NCBI GenBank assembly: GCA_030267565.1
Contig: BRXU01000008.1
Coordinates: forward strand, 3,292,001-3,356,000
Source: Pleodorina starrii
Taxonomy: Eukaryota > Chlorophyta > Chlorophyceae > Chlamydomonadales > Volvocaceae
Direction of reading: 5' to 3'
DNA length: 64,000 nucleotides
Part shown: positions 36,609 through 48,925 of the stretch, piece after piece
How the letters are laid out: each line of letters begins with the position of its first letter
How positions within the stretch are numbered: the stretch's first letter is position 1
Notes under the pieces: generated by a model
The model's input: only the letters and a program-made list of their open reading frames with translations
Databases searched by the model: none
Told to the model about the DNA's origin: nothing
Position numbers and translations under genes: made by a program

Positions 36609-39600
36609 GCGAGTGGGTGGCTTGTAGGATGTGCAGGGGCCGGCTTGACGTTTTGGAATGCCTGACGTGTTTCGTGCTGCGTGCGTGTGTGCGTGTGTCT
36701 GCGTGCCATCGAGTGATGTAGTGCTAGAGAGGCGCGATGTGTGACCTGTTGCTCCGATGGGACGGGACGGAACACCCGCTGGCCCTGAACCTCCCGTCCG
36801 AGCGGCCTGGGGAGGGGGAAGGGGAAGCCGTGTGTGTGCGTGGAGGGAAACTGCGAGAGGCGCGAGAGGCGGGCCTGGAGAGGGGTGTGTGGTTTGCATG
36901 ACTTGCTACAGGCTGGATCGGCCTCGTCCAGGACAAGGAAAGGGCGGAGAGGGGAGGACAGGGCTCTCGACCGGCGCCGCCGCTGCTGCTGCCGCTGCCG
37001 TGCGGCGGGAGGGCCTGTGGACCGCTCCGTGCTGCACGCCATCCTCTGCTGCATCTCGTCTGGTTTTGTGACAAGCATTGCAGGAGCTTCATTGAGGGCT
37101 TAGGGTTTTCCAGTTGGACCGAGGGCGAGAAGGTCATTGGCCCGAGGGCAATGCCGTGAGGCTCGATGCGGCGGACTGGGAGAGCGCCGTGCCCTCTCGC
37201 CTCTGCCCTCGCCGCCTCTGCCGCTGCGTCTGCCGCTACCGCTATCGCCGGCTCTGGGTGATGGCCGGTGCAGCCAAGGTCCACGGCAGGGGAGTGGTGG
37301 GCATGAGGAGGGATTGGGCAGTCGGCAGGGGGGAAGGCATCGGGCGGCGGCGGGGGGGGGTGTCAGGCGGCGGGCCTGCTGCCGGCTCGGATGCGCTGCC
37401 CGTGCTGTGCACACCAAAGCCCCCAACGGCGGGGTGTGCCAGGACCGGCCCTGGGGCGATGAACGCATGAGGCTGGGCGGCCGCTCTGTCTCATGGAGTT
37501 GGGCGCGGCTTGGGTTGAGTGGGAATATGAGTGGATGTCACATTTGCTGGGTGTGCGCTTTCGCCCGAGGTCATATTCGCTGTGCTGTGTGCTCTGGTGT
37601 CATGCACGGTTGCTGTTCATTGCAAGGGAGGCAGGTCGGCGCGGAAATATACACCGGACGATGATGAGCAGGGGGTCTGAAGGGAGGAGGGGAGGAGATG
37701 GACGCTCAGGCAGAGCTAGCGGGGGCTTCCCGGGGGCGGGCGGCGGATGTGCGGTGGATGTGCGGTGCCCCCATCCGCCTTTGCCCCCAAACGGAAAGGC
37801 GGACGGCCGCGGCGGTGCGCTTCAGCGGCGCGCTTCCCCAGGAAGCGGTGCAAGGCTCTCTCATTTTGGGGGGCGAGGGGGACTAGTGCAATGTGCTGGA
37901 CGGGCGTCGACGACGGCGCGCCTCCGAGCACTTCCCGGCCCCTTTGCGGGTGAAGCAACGTAGGAGGGCGGCGCTGCGGGCTGAGGTGGGCTTGGCCTGG
38001 GAGGCGGAGGCGAAGGCGTCCTTTTATACCGTTAGTCTGTTTGCGTCGCCCGAGAGTGGAGCTGCGACAGCGCAGTTAGTTCTCATATTATGCCGTAGTC
38101 ATATACCGGTAGTTTGGCAGTGCGTCCCTTTGTTTGTAGACGAGGCAGGATGCCAGGGCGCAGTTGAAAGTGTCGACGCGACGATGGATGAACAGCATAT
38201 GCCGTATACGGTATACGGCAAAAAGAGCGACTTGATAGGGTCTCAGGGTTGCAATGCGATTCTTGAGGTGTCGGGCGCCGTTACGGTGTACACAGCAGCA
38301 CGAGGTATGTGTGCTGCGGCTGCATCGGCGCTGACGCCCATACCAATACTGACCCGGTGTACGAAATGCCTGTGCCGCCGTTGCTAAGGAAAACAACCCT
38401 TTTATTGAATCCTCGTGGACCCCTGGTGGGGTGGGGACGCGCGGTTACGCGGCTGCCGCTGCTGACAGGTTGCTAGTGTTCCATATAATGCATACGGTTT
38501 GCGGTGTCCGTGTTTTCAGCTTGCGAGTGGTGCGCTCCCCCGTCCTCCCGGCCTACTGCGAGCTTTCTCGCTCAGGGGAGCTTTGGGATGCCGTACTAGC
38601 GCTAGGCGTGCTTGTCATGCACGTGTGTGCATGACACAGATTTACTCCTTTGTAAGGAGGCGTTTTTCTGTGACTGCGTCCTATCATCACCAGGACGGGC
38701 GTGAATACCGTTTTGTTTGATCTTCTTAGCGAACGTGTGTGAGGCTCGACTCGAAGCGTGCAATTGTGCAGCACTGCGATTTTCCTGGTAGCATGGACGT
38801 GGTCCGGTGGCTGTTGTCATTTCCTCCGGACGCTTCCACGGCCATCCTCTTAATAAAAGAGGGCGCGCCCAGGGCGTAGTCAGTCGCTGGGAACCGCTCC
38901 TGGGACGCTGAACTAACGAGCAACCGAAACAGCAGTAAATAACGGAAAGGGCGTCGTACACGTCATGTGAAACGGGGTACGGAGCGTATCAAGGCAGTAC
39001 GGCACGGTGTGCTTCATACAAAAGTGGGGATCAAGTCGCGATTGTCTTGAGCGTCAAGGCAAAACAAGACACTGCAAGAAAGTGCCCAGGGCCTGGATTA
39101 ACCGAAAACCCTGCGGCAGAAGCTTCCTTCAAGCGCAGCCTCGTCCTTAGGAGAAACTTACACCAACTTATACATGACCAGCTGCCAGCGGCCTATGGTT
39201 AAAGAGGCCACCGTCCACCCCCTCACCCACCCATCGTAAGCATCGTACCACATGTGAACGACAGTGCCATATACAGAATACAGTTCGTTAGGGATAATCT
39301 GTACATGCATGCGTGCAGTAGCAAAAGGAGCAAAAGACAAGAAACTCGGATCTGAGATCCGCGTATACGGTATGCTCAGTGCCCCAGGTCGTGGCATCAT
39401 CTAATCTCGGTTCGAATCAATATGGGCGTCTTATCGGACAAAGCAACACTGTACTATTAAAAAACACCGTGGATAAATATGATATCTAAAGGGATGGCCG
39501 GTAAGGGGCCCTCGCGCCGCAAAAGCCGCCCTAGCCGGGCAGTAGAGCTTGGCGCCCGCACAAACGCGCCCCCTCTCCCTCCCGTTGAGGTGAGACCGCC

Positions 39601-41983
39601 GCCTGCCGCAGCAGCCGACTGAGAGCCCGTAGCCCCTCCCGCCGCCCGAGATCGGGTCGCTGCACTTGCAGGAACGGATCACGCACCAAGCCAGACCAAT
39701 GCGCGGGCCCCGGGGCTTGCCAGCGATGCGCACCCAATGGGGCCACGCCCACCTCGGCCGCCTCATCACCGAGCGGATTACCGTATACCGTAAGCAAAAC
39801 ACTGCCAGCCATCCGTGCCAGTTCCGCTTCAGCTTCCACTTCCGCGGCGGCGCAAGCCTCACCAACACTTGACGGCACGTACACCTGACGGCCCATCTGT
39901 GCCACACCACACCTCCGGGCCTCCGGAACCGTTTCCTTTCCCCTGCGTCCCCCGCAATCCACGTTTCAGCCTTCACCACATTACATCACAACACCCACCC
40001 TGGAATTTACACATTTACACATCCATGGTACGTATATTAAAGCAGATAGGGCCTTTTTAAGGGCTGCACCGGGGGCGGGCGCGAAAGGTGGATGGACTAC
40101 CGTATCATCCTCCACATTGCCACTCCTCTGGAATGCACCGCACCGGACTGCACCGGACCGCACCACACGCGGCGTTGGGGGCGGCGGGGCGGACGGCGGC
40201 CCAACTCAGCGGCCCCCCTGCTGCCACCGCGAGCTCTCCAATCCATCGCCTAAAGCGCCGCCTACACGCCCGAGGCCACGCGCCCAGAGGCCGCTGCTCC
40301 CAAAATCCATACAGACTCTATAAACACCGCAAAATACCGCACCACCAAACCCAAAACGCACACCGCGCCTTCATGCTGCTGCTGCACCCCAGCAAAAGCT
40401 ATGTACACGCCTCCTAAAGGCCTCCGAAGGACCTTTCACGTCCACCTGCCCCGCCGCTACAGCCGTGTGTAGCGTCAGCACCCAGCAGCTCTAAAAGGTG
40501 CACAAAATGGCCCCGGCAGCAGCAGCAGCAGCACACGAGCTTACGGCCCGGCCCGGCACGACCCACCCTTCTCGCTTCCCGCTTCCCGCGCACGCCCCTG
40601 CCCGCGCCGTCATCACGCACGCACGCATGCCCATCACACACGCACGCACGCGAAGCCAAGGAACGTCACGCCAACGCCAGCCAACGCGCCAGCCTGCTGT
40701 GCCCCAGCGTGTGCAGTATCGCTGCCCCCCCGCCTCCTGCCCTCCGCACCGAGGTCCCGGTCCCGACCCACCTCCTGCCAGCATTTGTCGCGCAAGCAGC
40801 TCACACATCACCCGCCCTTCACTTCGCACATCAGCAGTCGGGTTTGTTTTCCAGTCTGGACTTTTCCGAGTTGTTCATTCAGGTATCGGTCGGTACTCAG
40901 GTCGTGGCCAGCCACGAATCACCCTCGGCCCCCCTAAAAATCGTCCACAAGCCCGCATCCGCCATCCACGCAGTGTCACCACAACAGCAGGGGGCGAATA
41001 TAAAATACCGCATCTACACCGCATCTGGAACCTGAACCGCAGGCTCGGCATTACAACCGACCACCGCAGCAATCCTCTTACAGTCTCGTCGGTTACCGTA
41101 TCCAGAGCAGAAGCGGAGAGACGGGAAAAAGCCGCACCGTGGCCCTTCCCAACTACCGTGCAAATAAGTCCACGCCCACGGCCGGGCCGGGTGAACCCCC
41201 GGCGACTCCTTTCCCTCTCTCTCCCCCCTCTGAGTCTCAGGACCACGACAGGTGACGACGAAATGTGCGGTTCTTAACAGTGCTGCTCTATCCGCGGAAT
41301 GGAAGAAATAACAAGCCGCCCTGCGTTGCTGCATCGCTGCGCCTCCGCCCAGAGACGTTCGCTCCCTGTCGCAGCAGAGCCCCAAACCACCCAACCACCG
41401 CCGGCGAGCGATGTCACCACGACAATGCCACCCGCGCCGCCGCGGGCGGGCAGCAACACCTGCTGCATACACGTATACGGGGCACGTAAAAGCCTCTCTC
41501 AACAGTATAGGGACCATCCACGTAAAAGCCTCTCTCTGGTGGCAGCCCGTCAGCCAGCCCTCCCTCTCTCTCCCTCCCTCGCTTTCTCTCCCTCCCTCGC
41601 CACCACCACCACCACCACCACCACCAGGTACGCACGCCCCAATTTCAATCTGCAGTTCGCTGCCTTCCCTCGCGGGAACGATTCACCGCATCTCTACAGT
41701 CGGTCCCAGCTACGGTTCGGCGCCGACACATCATTCGGCGCCATCAGGATATGTCTGGGGCGCCGACATGTCAGCGCAGCACAGCACAGGACAGGGCAGC
41801 ACAGCACAGGGCTACACGAATTACGCCGATGAACCAAACTGTTGTCGGGCGCCGGCAGCCGTCGGCTACGGCACAGCCTTCGGAGTGGCGCGGCCGTGCG
41901 GCCAGCGCTAGGGACAGCCCGCTACTGCGCCGCCGTGAATAAAAACCGCCGCGCCGTCATGGCGGACAAGACAGCGCTACCCG
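36609..41983. other. Convergent intergenic region between BDP1 and the kinase gene
   Basis: This 5.4-kb interval must contain both 3' UTRs. I see no supported gene. GC falls after about 38000. Several GTATACGG-type palindromes occur (best at 38201-38219). Minus-strand open frames at 39431-39979 overlap each other in two frames and have no domain. Candidate minus-strand TGTAA signals for the kinase are at 41078-41082 and 41051-41055 (ttaca on the plus strand). An 18-bp direct repeat (cacgtaaaagcctctctc) lies at about 41484 and 41519. Confidence 0.5.
38201..38219. repeat. Perfect 19-bp palindrome GCCGTATACGGTATACGGC
   Basis: Nine-base arms flank a single central G. Similar TACGGTA/TACCGTA strings recur at about 39362 and 39780 in the same intergenic region. 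Confidence 0.8.
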
Positions 41984-44900
41984 CTACTGCGCCGTCTCCG
42001 TCCCGGGCGCCGTGGCGGCGCTGTTCCTGAAGCTGCTCCCGGACGACAGGCGGCTCGTGGAGGACACACCCTGCAGCGTGTGGCGCCGGCTGACGCCCGC
42101 CCCCAGCGCCGCCGCCGCCGCCGCCGCCGCCCGCGGCGACGGCCCGGAGGCCGGAGACCCCGACGGCGTGCCGGGCGGCGGCGGCGTCGGCACCACCACG
42201 GGCCCAATCAGGAGACCGCCGGCGCCAGTGCCTGGAGAGCTCTGCCGTACACCGCCGGCGGCGAGGAACGAGCTGCTGTAGCCGCTGCCGCTGGACCTGC
42301 CGCCGCCGCCAGGCGTGATGGGGGACACGCGCACGCCGCCGGGGCTCATCATCGCGGGCGTCAGTGGGCTGGGCGGCCCGCCGGCGCCGGAGTAGCTGAG
42401 CCGGCTGTAGCCCGTGCCGCTGGGGCGCGAGCCAAACGGCGTCACCACCGCGTTGTCGTACTCCGCCTCCTCGGCGCCGTCGCAGCTGCCGCGGGTGTTG
42501 GCCACCGCCAGGGCGTTGGGACGACTGCCCCGCTGCCGCGCCGCCGCGGCAATCTCCGCCTCCGCCATCGCCTCCGCCACCGCCTCCGGCGCGTCGTCCA
42601 CCGCCGGCGGCGGCGAGTTGACGACACGCCCGCGCGCAAAGAGGTGCGCGTGGGGGCCTTCGGCCTCGTGAAGGCTGTCCCAGTCGACGCCCTCGAAGAA
42701 GAGGTGGCTGCGGATCTGCGCCGCCGACCAACGGACCCGTGGGTCGCGCACGAAGACGTGTTCCAGCAGCAGCTGCCGCAGCGCCGGGGGGATGCCGCAG
42801 TCGGGCGGCAGGTCGGCGGGCTCGGCGCCGCGGGGGTTGCACACGCGGTTGATGATGCGCTGCTGGATCTCCTGCGAGGTTGAGGCGGGAGGCGGCGAGA
42901 GGTGGGGCGGGGTCGGGGAGTTAGGGTTTAGACAGAAAGTAGAACCTCTCGAGGTGGCGCGAGGCGAGGCAGCAGACTGGGGGGCTATCCACGTATAGGC
43001 CGGAGCCCGTAGACTGGGGGGCGGGGGAGGGGAGCAAGAATGGACAATCGCAGGCGAGTAGCGGCGGAGGTGAACCGCGAGGCAAGGCGAGGCGGGGGCC
43101 GCACGTGGGTTGGGTTGGGGGGTTGACCCTAAACCCTAAAACCCTCAAACACACCCCCACACACCCAGCCGCCCCTACCTTGAGGCTCCAGCCAGTCGAC
43201 AGCTCCACCATCAGGATACCCCAGCCCCACGAATCAACCGTCACAGTGTACGGCTCCGGGCCGCTGCCGCTGCCGCCGCTGCCGCTGCCGCGCTTGGCCT
43301 TGCCGCCGCCGCCGGCCCCCAGCCAGGGCACCACCTCCGGCGCCAGGTACGCGCGCGTGCCGGCCGCGCCGCCAAAGAGCCCCGGCTGGCCCGGCAGACA
43401 GGGCGTGGCGGCGCCAAAGTCGGCCAGGCGCACCTGGCCCCTGTCGCAGATGAGGATGTTGGCCAGCTTCAGATCGCGGTAGACCAGTCCGGCGAGGTGC
43501 AGCGCAGAGAGGGCCTGTGGGATTGCCGGTACCAGATAGCAAAGAGAAGATGCCGCAGCGGGGGGAGGTAAGCGACCCGGATTGTGTGGGATGTGCGGGT
43601 GAAGGGAGGTAAGAGAGACGGCGGGCAAGGAAATAGAAAGGAAAGCAAGGAAGAAAGAAAGGAGACAGCGCGGTGAGGTGACGGAGACGGGTCGGAGCCG
43701 GGAGACGGGAAGGAGCGAGTGGGAGGCGAGTGGGAGGGGAATGACGACTGAGGCGGACGGGCGCACACGTGACAAACCCAAAAGAGTCCCCTACCTGCAG
43801 CATGCACGCGCCGTAGTACTTGAGCGCCTTGGTGCTCATCAGGCGACTCCCCAGCAGCGCAATCTGCATCGAGCTCGAGCCGGGACCTGGACCCGCCGCC
43901 GCCGCCGCCCCCGCTGCCGACGACGGCGACGACCGCTCAGGGACAGCGCCGACGGCGGCCGTCGACGCCGTCGCGCAGCAGCTGAAGCGCTCCCGGCCCT
44001 GCGGGTCCAGCGAAGCGCCGCCGCAGGAGCCGATGCCGCCGCTGGTTGGCGCCCGCGGTGGCAGGGCGGAGGGGCTGTGGGGCGAGGGGATGGTGCTGCG
44101 GGCCGTGGGGCTGGCTGCGGTGGCTGCGGTGGCGGTGGCGACCAGGGAGGGCGGCGCGGAGGACTTGAAGTTGAGCTTGCCCATGACGCGCTGCACCAGT
44201 GCGGGCTTCTGGCGCTGAATGTGCTGGAGCTGGCTGCGGCAGAGGGCCTGCGGATGGTGGTGGGAAGCGGCGGGTGGTGGGTGAGGTGTGATTGGAGGGG
44301 TGGGTGGTGGTGGGAAGGGTGGTTGATGACAGCCCAAGCGGGCTAGGGTGAAGGGGATGAGACCGCCGAGGAGGCCGGGGATTGCTTGGTGGTGGTTCAC
44401 GGCGTGTAAGGAGGCGAAGGTTCGGCCCCCCGCCCGAATCCCCTGGCATGCGAAAAAACAGACAAGCCAAAGGCTCAAATGACAACTCCGTGTGTACGGC
44501 ACTTACCGCGTGGAGATCCTCCAGGGTGCCGTACGGCGCGGCCTCCATGAGGATGAAGCCCTGGCCCGCCTCGTGGTCGTATGCGGCAGCCTGTACGATT
44601 TTGATCCAGGGAGATCCAGGAGGACCGTCGCATGGACCGCACAAACCCCGCGTCAAATTATGATTGCGCAATCAAGATTTCGAAACCTACTCGTCCCTCT
44701 GCCTATTATGACCACACAGCACACAGCACCGGCACCGGGTTGCGACAGGGTCCACCTGGCCCTTGAATCTCGCAAGCACAGTTTGCCTTCTTCACCAAAA
44801 ACGCTGGATCCAAAGATCCAAAGCTGGATCCGGCCAAAAATCGAGCCCCGAAACCAGATCCACATCTCACCTGGAACCGGATCACAAAGCCGCAGTCCTT

Positions 44901-46711
44901 GACGGCCTTCATAGCCAGCACCTCCCGATCGAAAAACTCATACGGGAACTTGTAGCTGACCTTCTGGGCGCGCATCCCCAGCACCGCCGCAGCCGCCGCG
45001 GCGGTGCCTGCCCCGCTCGCCGACAGCGCATACGCCGGCAGGCACGTCCGCGTGGCCTTGCGCGCAAGGTGCAGTGTACGGCCTGGCAGATCCAGCCGTA
45101 CAAGATCCACCAGGCCCTCGCCGCCCTCGCCCAGCGCCATGACAGGCGCTAGTCCGGCGATGCCGCCGGGCTGTCCAAACAACCACTCCTTCTCCTCCAT
45201 CGTCAGTTCGCTGCGCCCGCCGGCGGCAGACCAAGCGGGCCGCGGCATGCCTGGATACGGCACGCCGTCGGCGCCGCCGTCGGCGTCGCCGTCGCAGGGG
45301 CTGACGGCCACCACAGCGCTCCGCGTCGCGCCGCCGCCGCCGTCGGCGGCGGCGGCGCGAGCGCGCTCGAATACGGCAACCGGCATCCCGTTACTCATCA
45401 CGCCGCCAAAGTCCGAGCCGCGCATCCGAAGCGGCAGGTCGTTGTCGCCAGTGGCGGCGGCGGTGGCGGCGCCGCCGCGGCCCGCCGCGGCAGCGGCGGC
45501 GCCGCCGCAGCCCCACGCAGCGCCACGGAGCCCCAGCCCGGGGGCAGAGACCCGGTAACCCGGCCCCCGCAGATCCAGCGGATCGTCCTCCACCCCCTCT
45601 TGGAGACAGAGTCGCTCGTCCACCTCCACGGCAGTCTCAACAGGCAGGACGATGGCGGCGGCGGCGCCGGGCGGCAGCGCCACGGGCGAGCTCAGCGCGC
45701 TGTAGTACTCGGTGCTGCTCCGGCCCGAGCTGGGCGACATGACGAGGAAGCTGGAGCCGGAGGCGACGGCGCCGCCGCCGTCGGAGGCAGGGGAGGCGCC
45801 GCCACCGCTGCTGCCGGCGCCGGAGGCGGAGGTGCGGCCGTCGGGAAGGACACCGCGGCGCTCCAACAGCCGCAACGCGACGCGGTGCTGCAGGTGTTGG
45901 CGGTCGCTGGGCTGGGAGGGCTGCGGAGACATCGGAGAATCGGCGGCGGGAAGGCTGTCGTGCTCGCTGCTGCTGCTGTCCATGTCGGCGGCGCTGCCCT
46001 GGGGAGGAGTAGATGTCAGGATGGGCGGCGGCGCAGCGAGCATGGGGGTGCACACGACGCCAGAGTCGGTGATGGGGAGGCGGGAGCAAGCGCCTCCGGA
46101 GGTGGGGCTCGCCAGGGTGAGGGGAGGCGCCAAAGCCTCGGCAACGGAGGTCTGTGGGCTGCTGATTGCGTTGACCGTCGGGACGGCGCGCGCGCGGGAG
46201 CCGGGCCGGCCGTCAGCGTCGTGCTGTGCCACTTGCTCGGCTTCCCCGACCGGCCCCTGCCGCGAATGGAGGCGGTAGGGGTCTGGGATGTCGCCGACGT
46301 CTGCGGTGCCGCTGGTGCAGGCGAGGGCAGAGCCCTGGCGGGAGGACACCGGGTCGAGGTCAAAGGCGGGGCAATCCTCCCAGCCGCCCAGGACTTGCGG
46401 CTTGGATGCTCCCCTGCGCGTTTGTACAAAGACGAGTTATGAGTACTTGACGTGATGGATTGCGTTTAAGTTTTCCAGGTTGGAGGGGGGAGAGGTCTCG
46501 TGACCATCCAGCTGGAACGAGGGGTGGCGGTCGCCTAAGGTCGATCGGAAGGCCGTTTCCACAGGCACGTTACAACTGTAAACATGCGTTACCCAGACCG
46601 CAACGAAGTAGTTTGTGTGCAAGTATCAAAACCGGTTCGGGGGTCAAGTTAAGGCATGCCCAACCCCGCAACTCACACAGGGCTCTTTGTAGACGCTGAT
46701 GCTCCCCTCAT
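41984..46711 (-). CDS. AGC-like serine/threonine protein kinase with long low-complexity insertions
   Basis: Exons 46711-46677, 46413-44871, 44590-44507, 44247-43795, 43514-43179 and 42871-41984 give 1,112 residues in frame. The kinase domain begins near 435. It shows a glycine loop ALGEGGEGLVDLV, a VAIK-like ARKATR lysine, a helix-C glutamate in FDREVLAMKAV, a hinge FILMEAAPYGTLEDL, a catalytic loop LVYRDLKLANILI (about 716), magnesium-binding ADFGAA, and GTRAYLAPEV with the APE motif. The helical C-lobe continues VDSWGWGILMVELSTGW and ends near HLFFEGVDWDSL. YRD in place of HRD and the last block resemble AGC kinases. An insert of about 120 residues of Ala/Ser/Pro lies between the hinge and the catalytic loop. 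N- and C-terminal regions are disordered Ala/Ser/Gly. All catalytic residues are present, so it should be active; its substrate is unknown. The first exon and start codon are provisional. Confidence 0.88.
42980..43010 (+). repeat. Dispersed repeat copy (TATCCACGTATAGGCCGGAG)
   Basis: One of three copies in the window of a segment of about 27-31 bp. This one is in a kinase intron and is flanked on both sides by AGACTGGGGGG. The others are at 54173-54206 (same strand) and about 14023-14049 (opposite strand). Confidence 0.85.
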
Positions 46712-48862
46712 GCAGCACGTCCTGAGCAGGCGCGCCTTGAAGCCAACATCCTTGCGAACAGCCGTCGCCTGCTCCTGCAAGGGGTGGCATGAGAAGAGCT
46801 CAGCCGGCGTGAAAAGCGCCTGGCAAAGGCTAACTAAGGATGCCTGCTATGTTAAGTTACATATGCCGCGTACATGTTCGTTGGCGATTTCGGCACCCAT
46901 ATCCCCACCTCAGTAGTAAAAAGTTGGTTGTCGAACAAGGTCTTCCGCCCAGACATGGCCTCAGTGCTCTTGTTCTTACTACGGGCCATAGAGTGTCTTC
47001 TCAGGTTGCAGCGAGTTAACACTCGCTTCCTGAAGTGTATGTGGGAAGCTGTAAAGCTATTAACACAGTTGCTTGCTCCATTGATTAAGAGAGGGTAAAG
47101 TTATATATTATCAGATGCAACCGTAAGTCTAAAGTTGCTTCGATAAGTACGTGTTTTGCCTTGAGGTTGTACAAGACTTGCCTCGGCTTGTTGTACAGCA
47201 CTTTGCCGGAAACCCGAACAAGTCCGCCGTGGACTCTCCAGTGCCTAGAGGCGCCCAGTTCGAAAGAGCAAAGTGGCCCCTTTGATTTGCGTGCGGGATA
47301 TGTTGGCGGTTGCACACGGTGTCGATATTACCCCAGACGTGACCTGGAGCCGCCCTCGAAATGCAAGGTTTCGAAGCATGACAAACATTTGGCTTGGCAG
47401 CTTCATTTTGAGGTAAGTTTGTCGCAGCATGACTTGGTCAATTGAAGCTGAGACGAACGGACGGCGTCAGGTTGCAAACCCAGGTTACTCCGGAAAATCT
47501 GTAGACGACCGAAACAATTCACCCAGCCGATGCAACACATTTGATAAATTCATGGACCCTGGGCCACCACTGCGTGCCGGAGCTCGACCTGAAGGCTGCT
47601 GAAACACGAGCCGCAGCCAGCAGAAAGATGTCTGAAAGAGCAGCAGCAGCCCACCAATCGGCCGGATACTGTGATCTCTTGCAGCTATTTTATTGCGATG
47701 CCTGTATTCGTCAGCACTTTCCTGTTCACTAACCAGGTACGTGTGTCTAGACGTCACGCATTTGTGACGATGGGCCCCTGATGGGCTGCACACGGCAGCG
47801 CTCAGCACTCGTGCATGGTCAAACTAAAACCTTATACAGTTTTAAACACATCAAGACTCTTTTACTGTGATCCAGGTTGTCAGCCTGCGCTGTCGGGCAA
47901 CCAGGGTTTAACCCTGCGTAAGCAGCCAGTTATTCGTAAGTTATGTCAACTCTCTTTCAGATAATGCATACCCATCCTTTATTCATGCCATCGTCACTCC
48001 TGTTGCGGCGCCGGTGAGAAGGTGGGATAGCCACCTCTTGTAACTTACGGTTACAACGGTCAGCAACGGTCATTTGCTGATGCATCGATGAATATCGATT
48101 TACACCAAGCTCGACACATCTTGTTGCATTATGGAGCAAGTCATCCATTGCTCGCTGGCCAGGTTGTGCTTGATCTGTCGGATGCGTACGTACGGCTAGA
48201 TGAATGGCTATGGTACGGTTCTAGGAGCCGTTAGGAGCTGAGAGCCGCCACCAGTGGAAACGACATACGTTGCTGCTGTAACCGGATTTTAATCCATCTT
48301 AAGTGACTATTGTTATTGCTCCGCATATCCTGTAGGAGGGCTGAGCCGGTTACTTTGTAGATAGAGAACCTCATAGACGTACAGAAACGCTGTGTTCGTA
48401 TTCGCTCTGCACCTGCCTCACGTTTCTCCCCTACCTCCCCTCATCGCCAGGGCATGGCGGCATGCCATCTCCTAACTGCCCAACGGATCTTGCTGTCGCC
48501 ACAAAGGGGCCTTACATATGCCGTTGCTGATCCCCCGCCCGGGGTTGGGGGCGGGGGCGGAGGTTGGCATCAAACGGAGCGAGGATGAGGCAACGGCGGT
48601 TGCCTGGCCATGCAACGTTTCCTTGTAGGTTGTAGCCGTCGCGTGACAAAGGGGTTCAGTAGCAACTCAGCTTTTGCTCGGTATCACGGTAGCAGTCTGG
48701 TTGCCCTCGTGGCCCAGCAGCGGACCTTGCTGCAGGAATGGCCAACGGCAGATGAGACAGCGGCTGTAATGCATGAGATTCTATCTTAGTCTGCCGAGGG
48801 GCAGACCTGTGCGGAAGCGTGGATCTTTATACCTTAAGCGAGTGAGATGTAAACGGAAGTAT
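46712..48862. other. Lower-GC intergenic DNA upstream of the kinase gene
   Basis: No supported gene. The sequence is markedly less GC-rich than the coding neighbourhoods and has many in-frame stops. It probably contains the kinase promoter at its left end and decayed mobile DNA further right. Confidence 0.5.
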
Positions 48863-48925
48863 GGGCCTAGCCAGGTATTGAACCTGGACCGCAGTGTGTA
48901 AGCAATGGCACCATGCCCTAGCCCG
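48863..48925 (-). other. tRNA-like sequence (Val-like, probably SINE head or tRNA pseudogene)
   Basis: Read on the minus strand, a 5-bp stem with a TTCAATA loop forms a proper T-arm and contains a pol III B-box (GGTTCAATACC). The ends GGGCTAG and CTAGGCC pair at six of seven positions as an acceptor stem. A D-arm-like hairpin and a CTTACACA loop resemble tRNA-Val. The total (about 62 nt) is too short and the anticodon stem does not pair, so a functional tRNA is unlikely. A tRNA-derived SINE head or pseudogene fits better. Confidence 0.45.

Noticed and set aside
36629..38400. Several plus- and minus-strand open frames of 60-200 codons downstream of BDP1
   Set aside because: They overlap one another in multiple frames, lack splice-consistent partners and domains, and fit the GC-rich 3' UTR.
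39431..39979. 183- and 144-codon minus-strand open frames
   Set aside because: They overlap in two frames of the same strand, show no consistent codon preference or domain, and lie in the convergent intergenic region.
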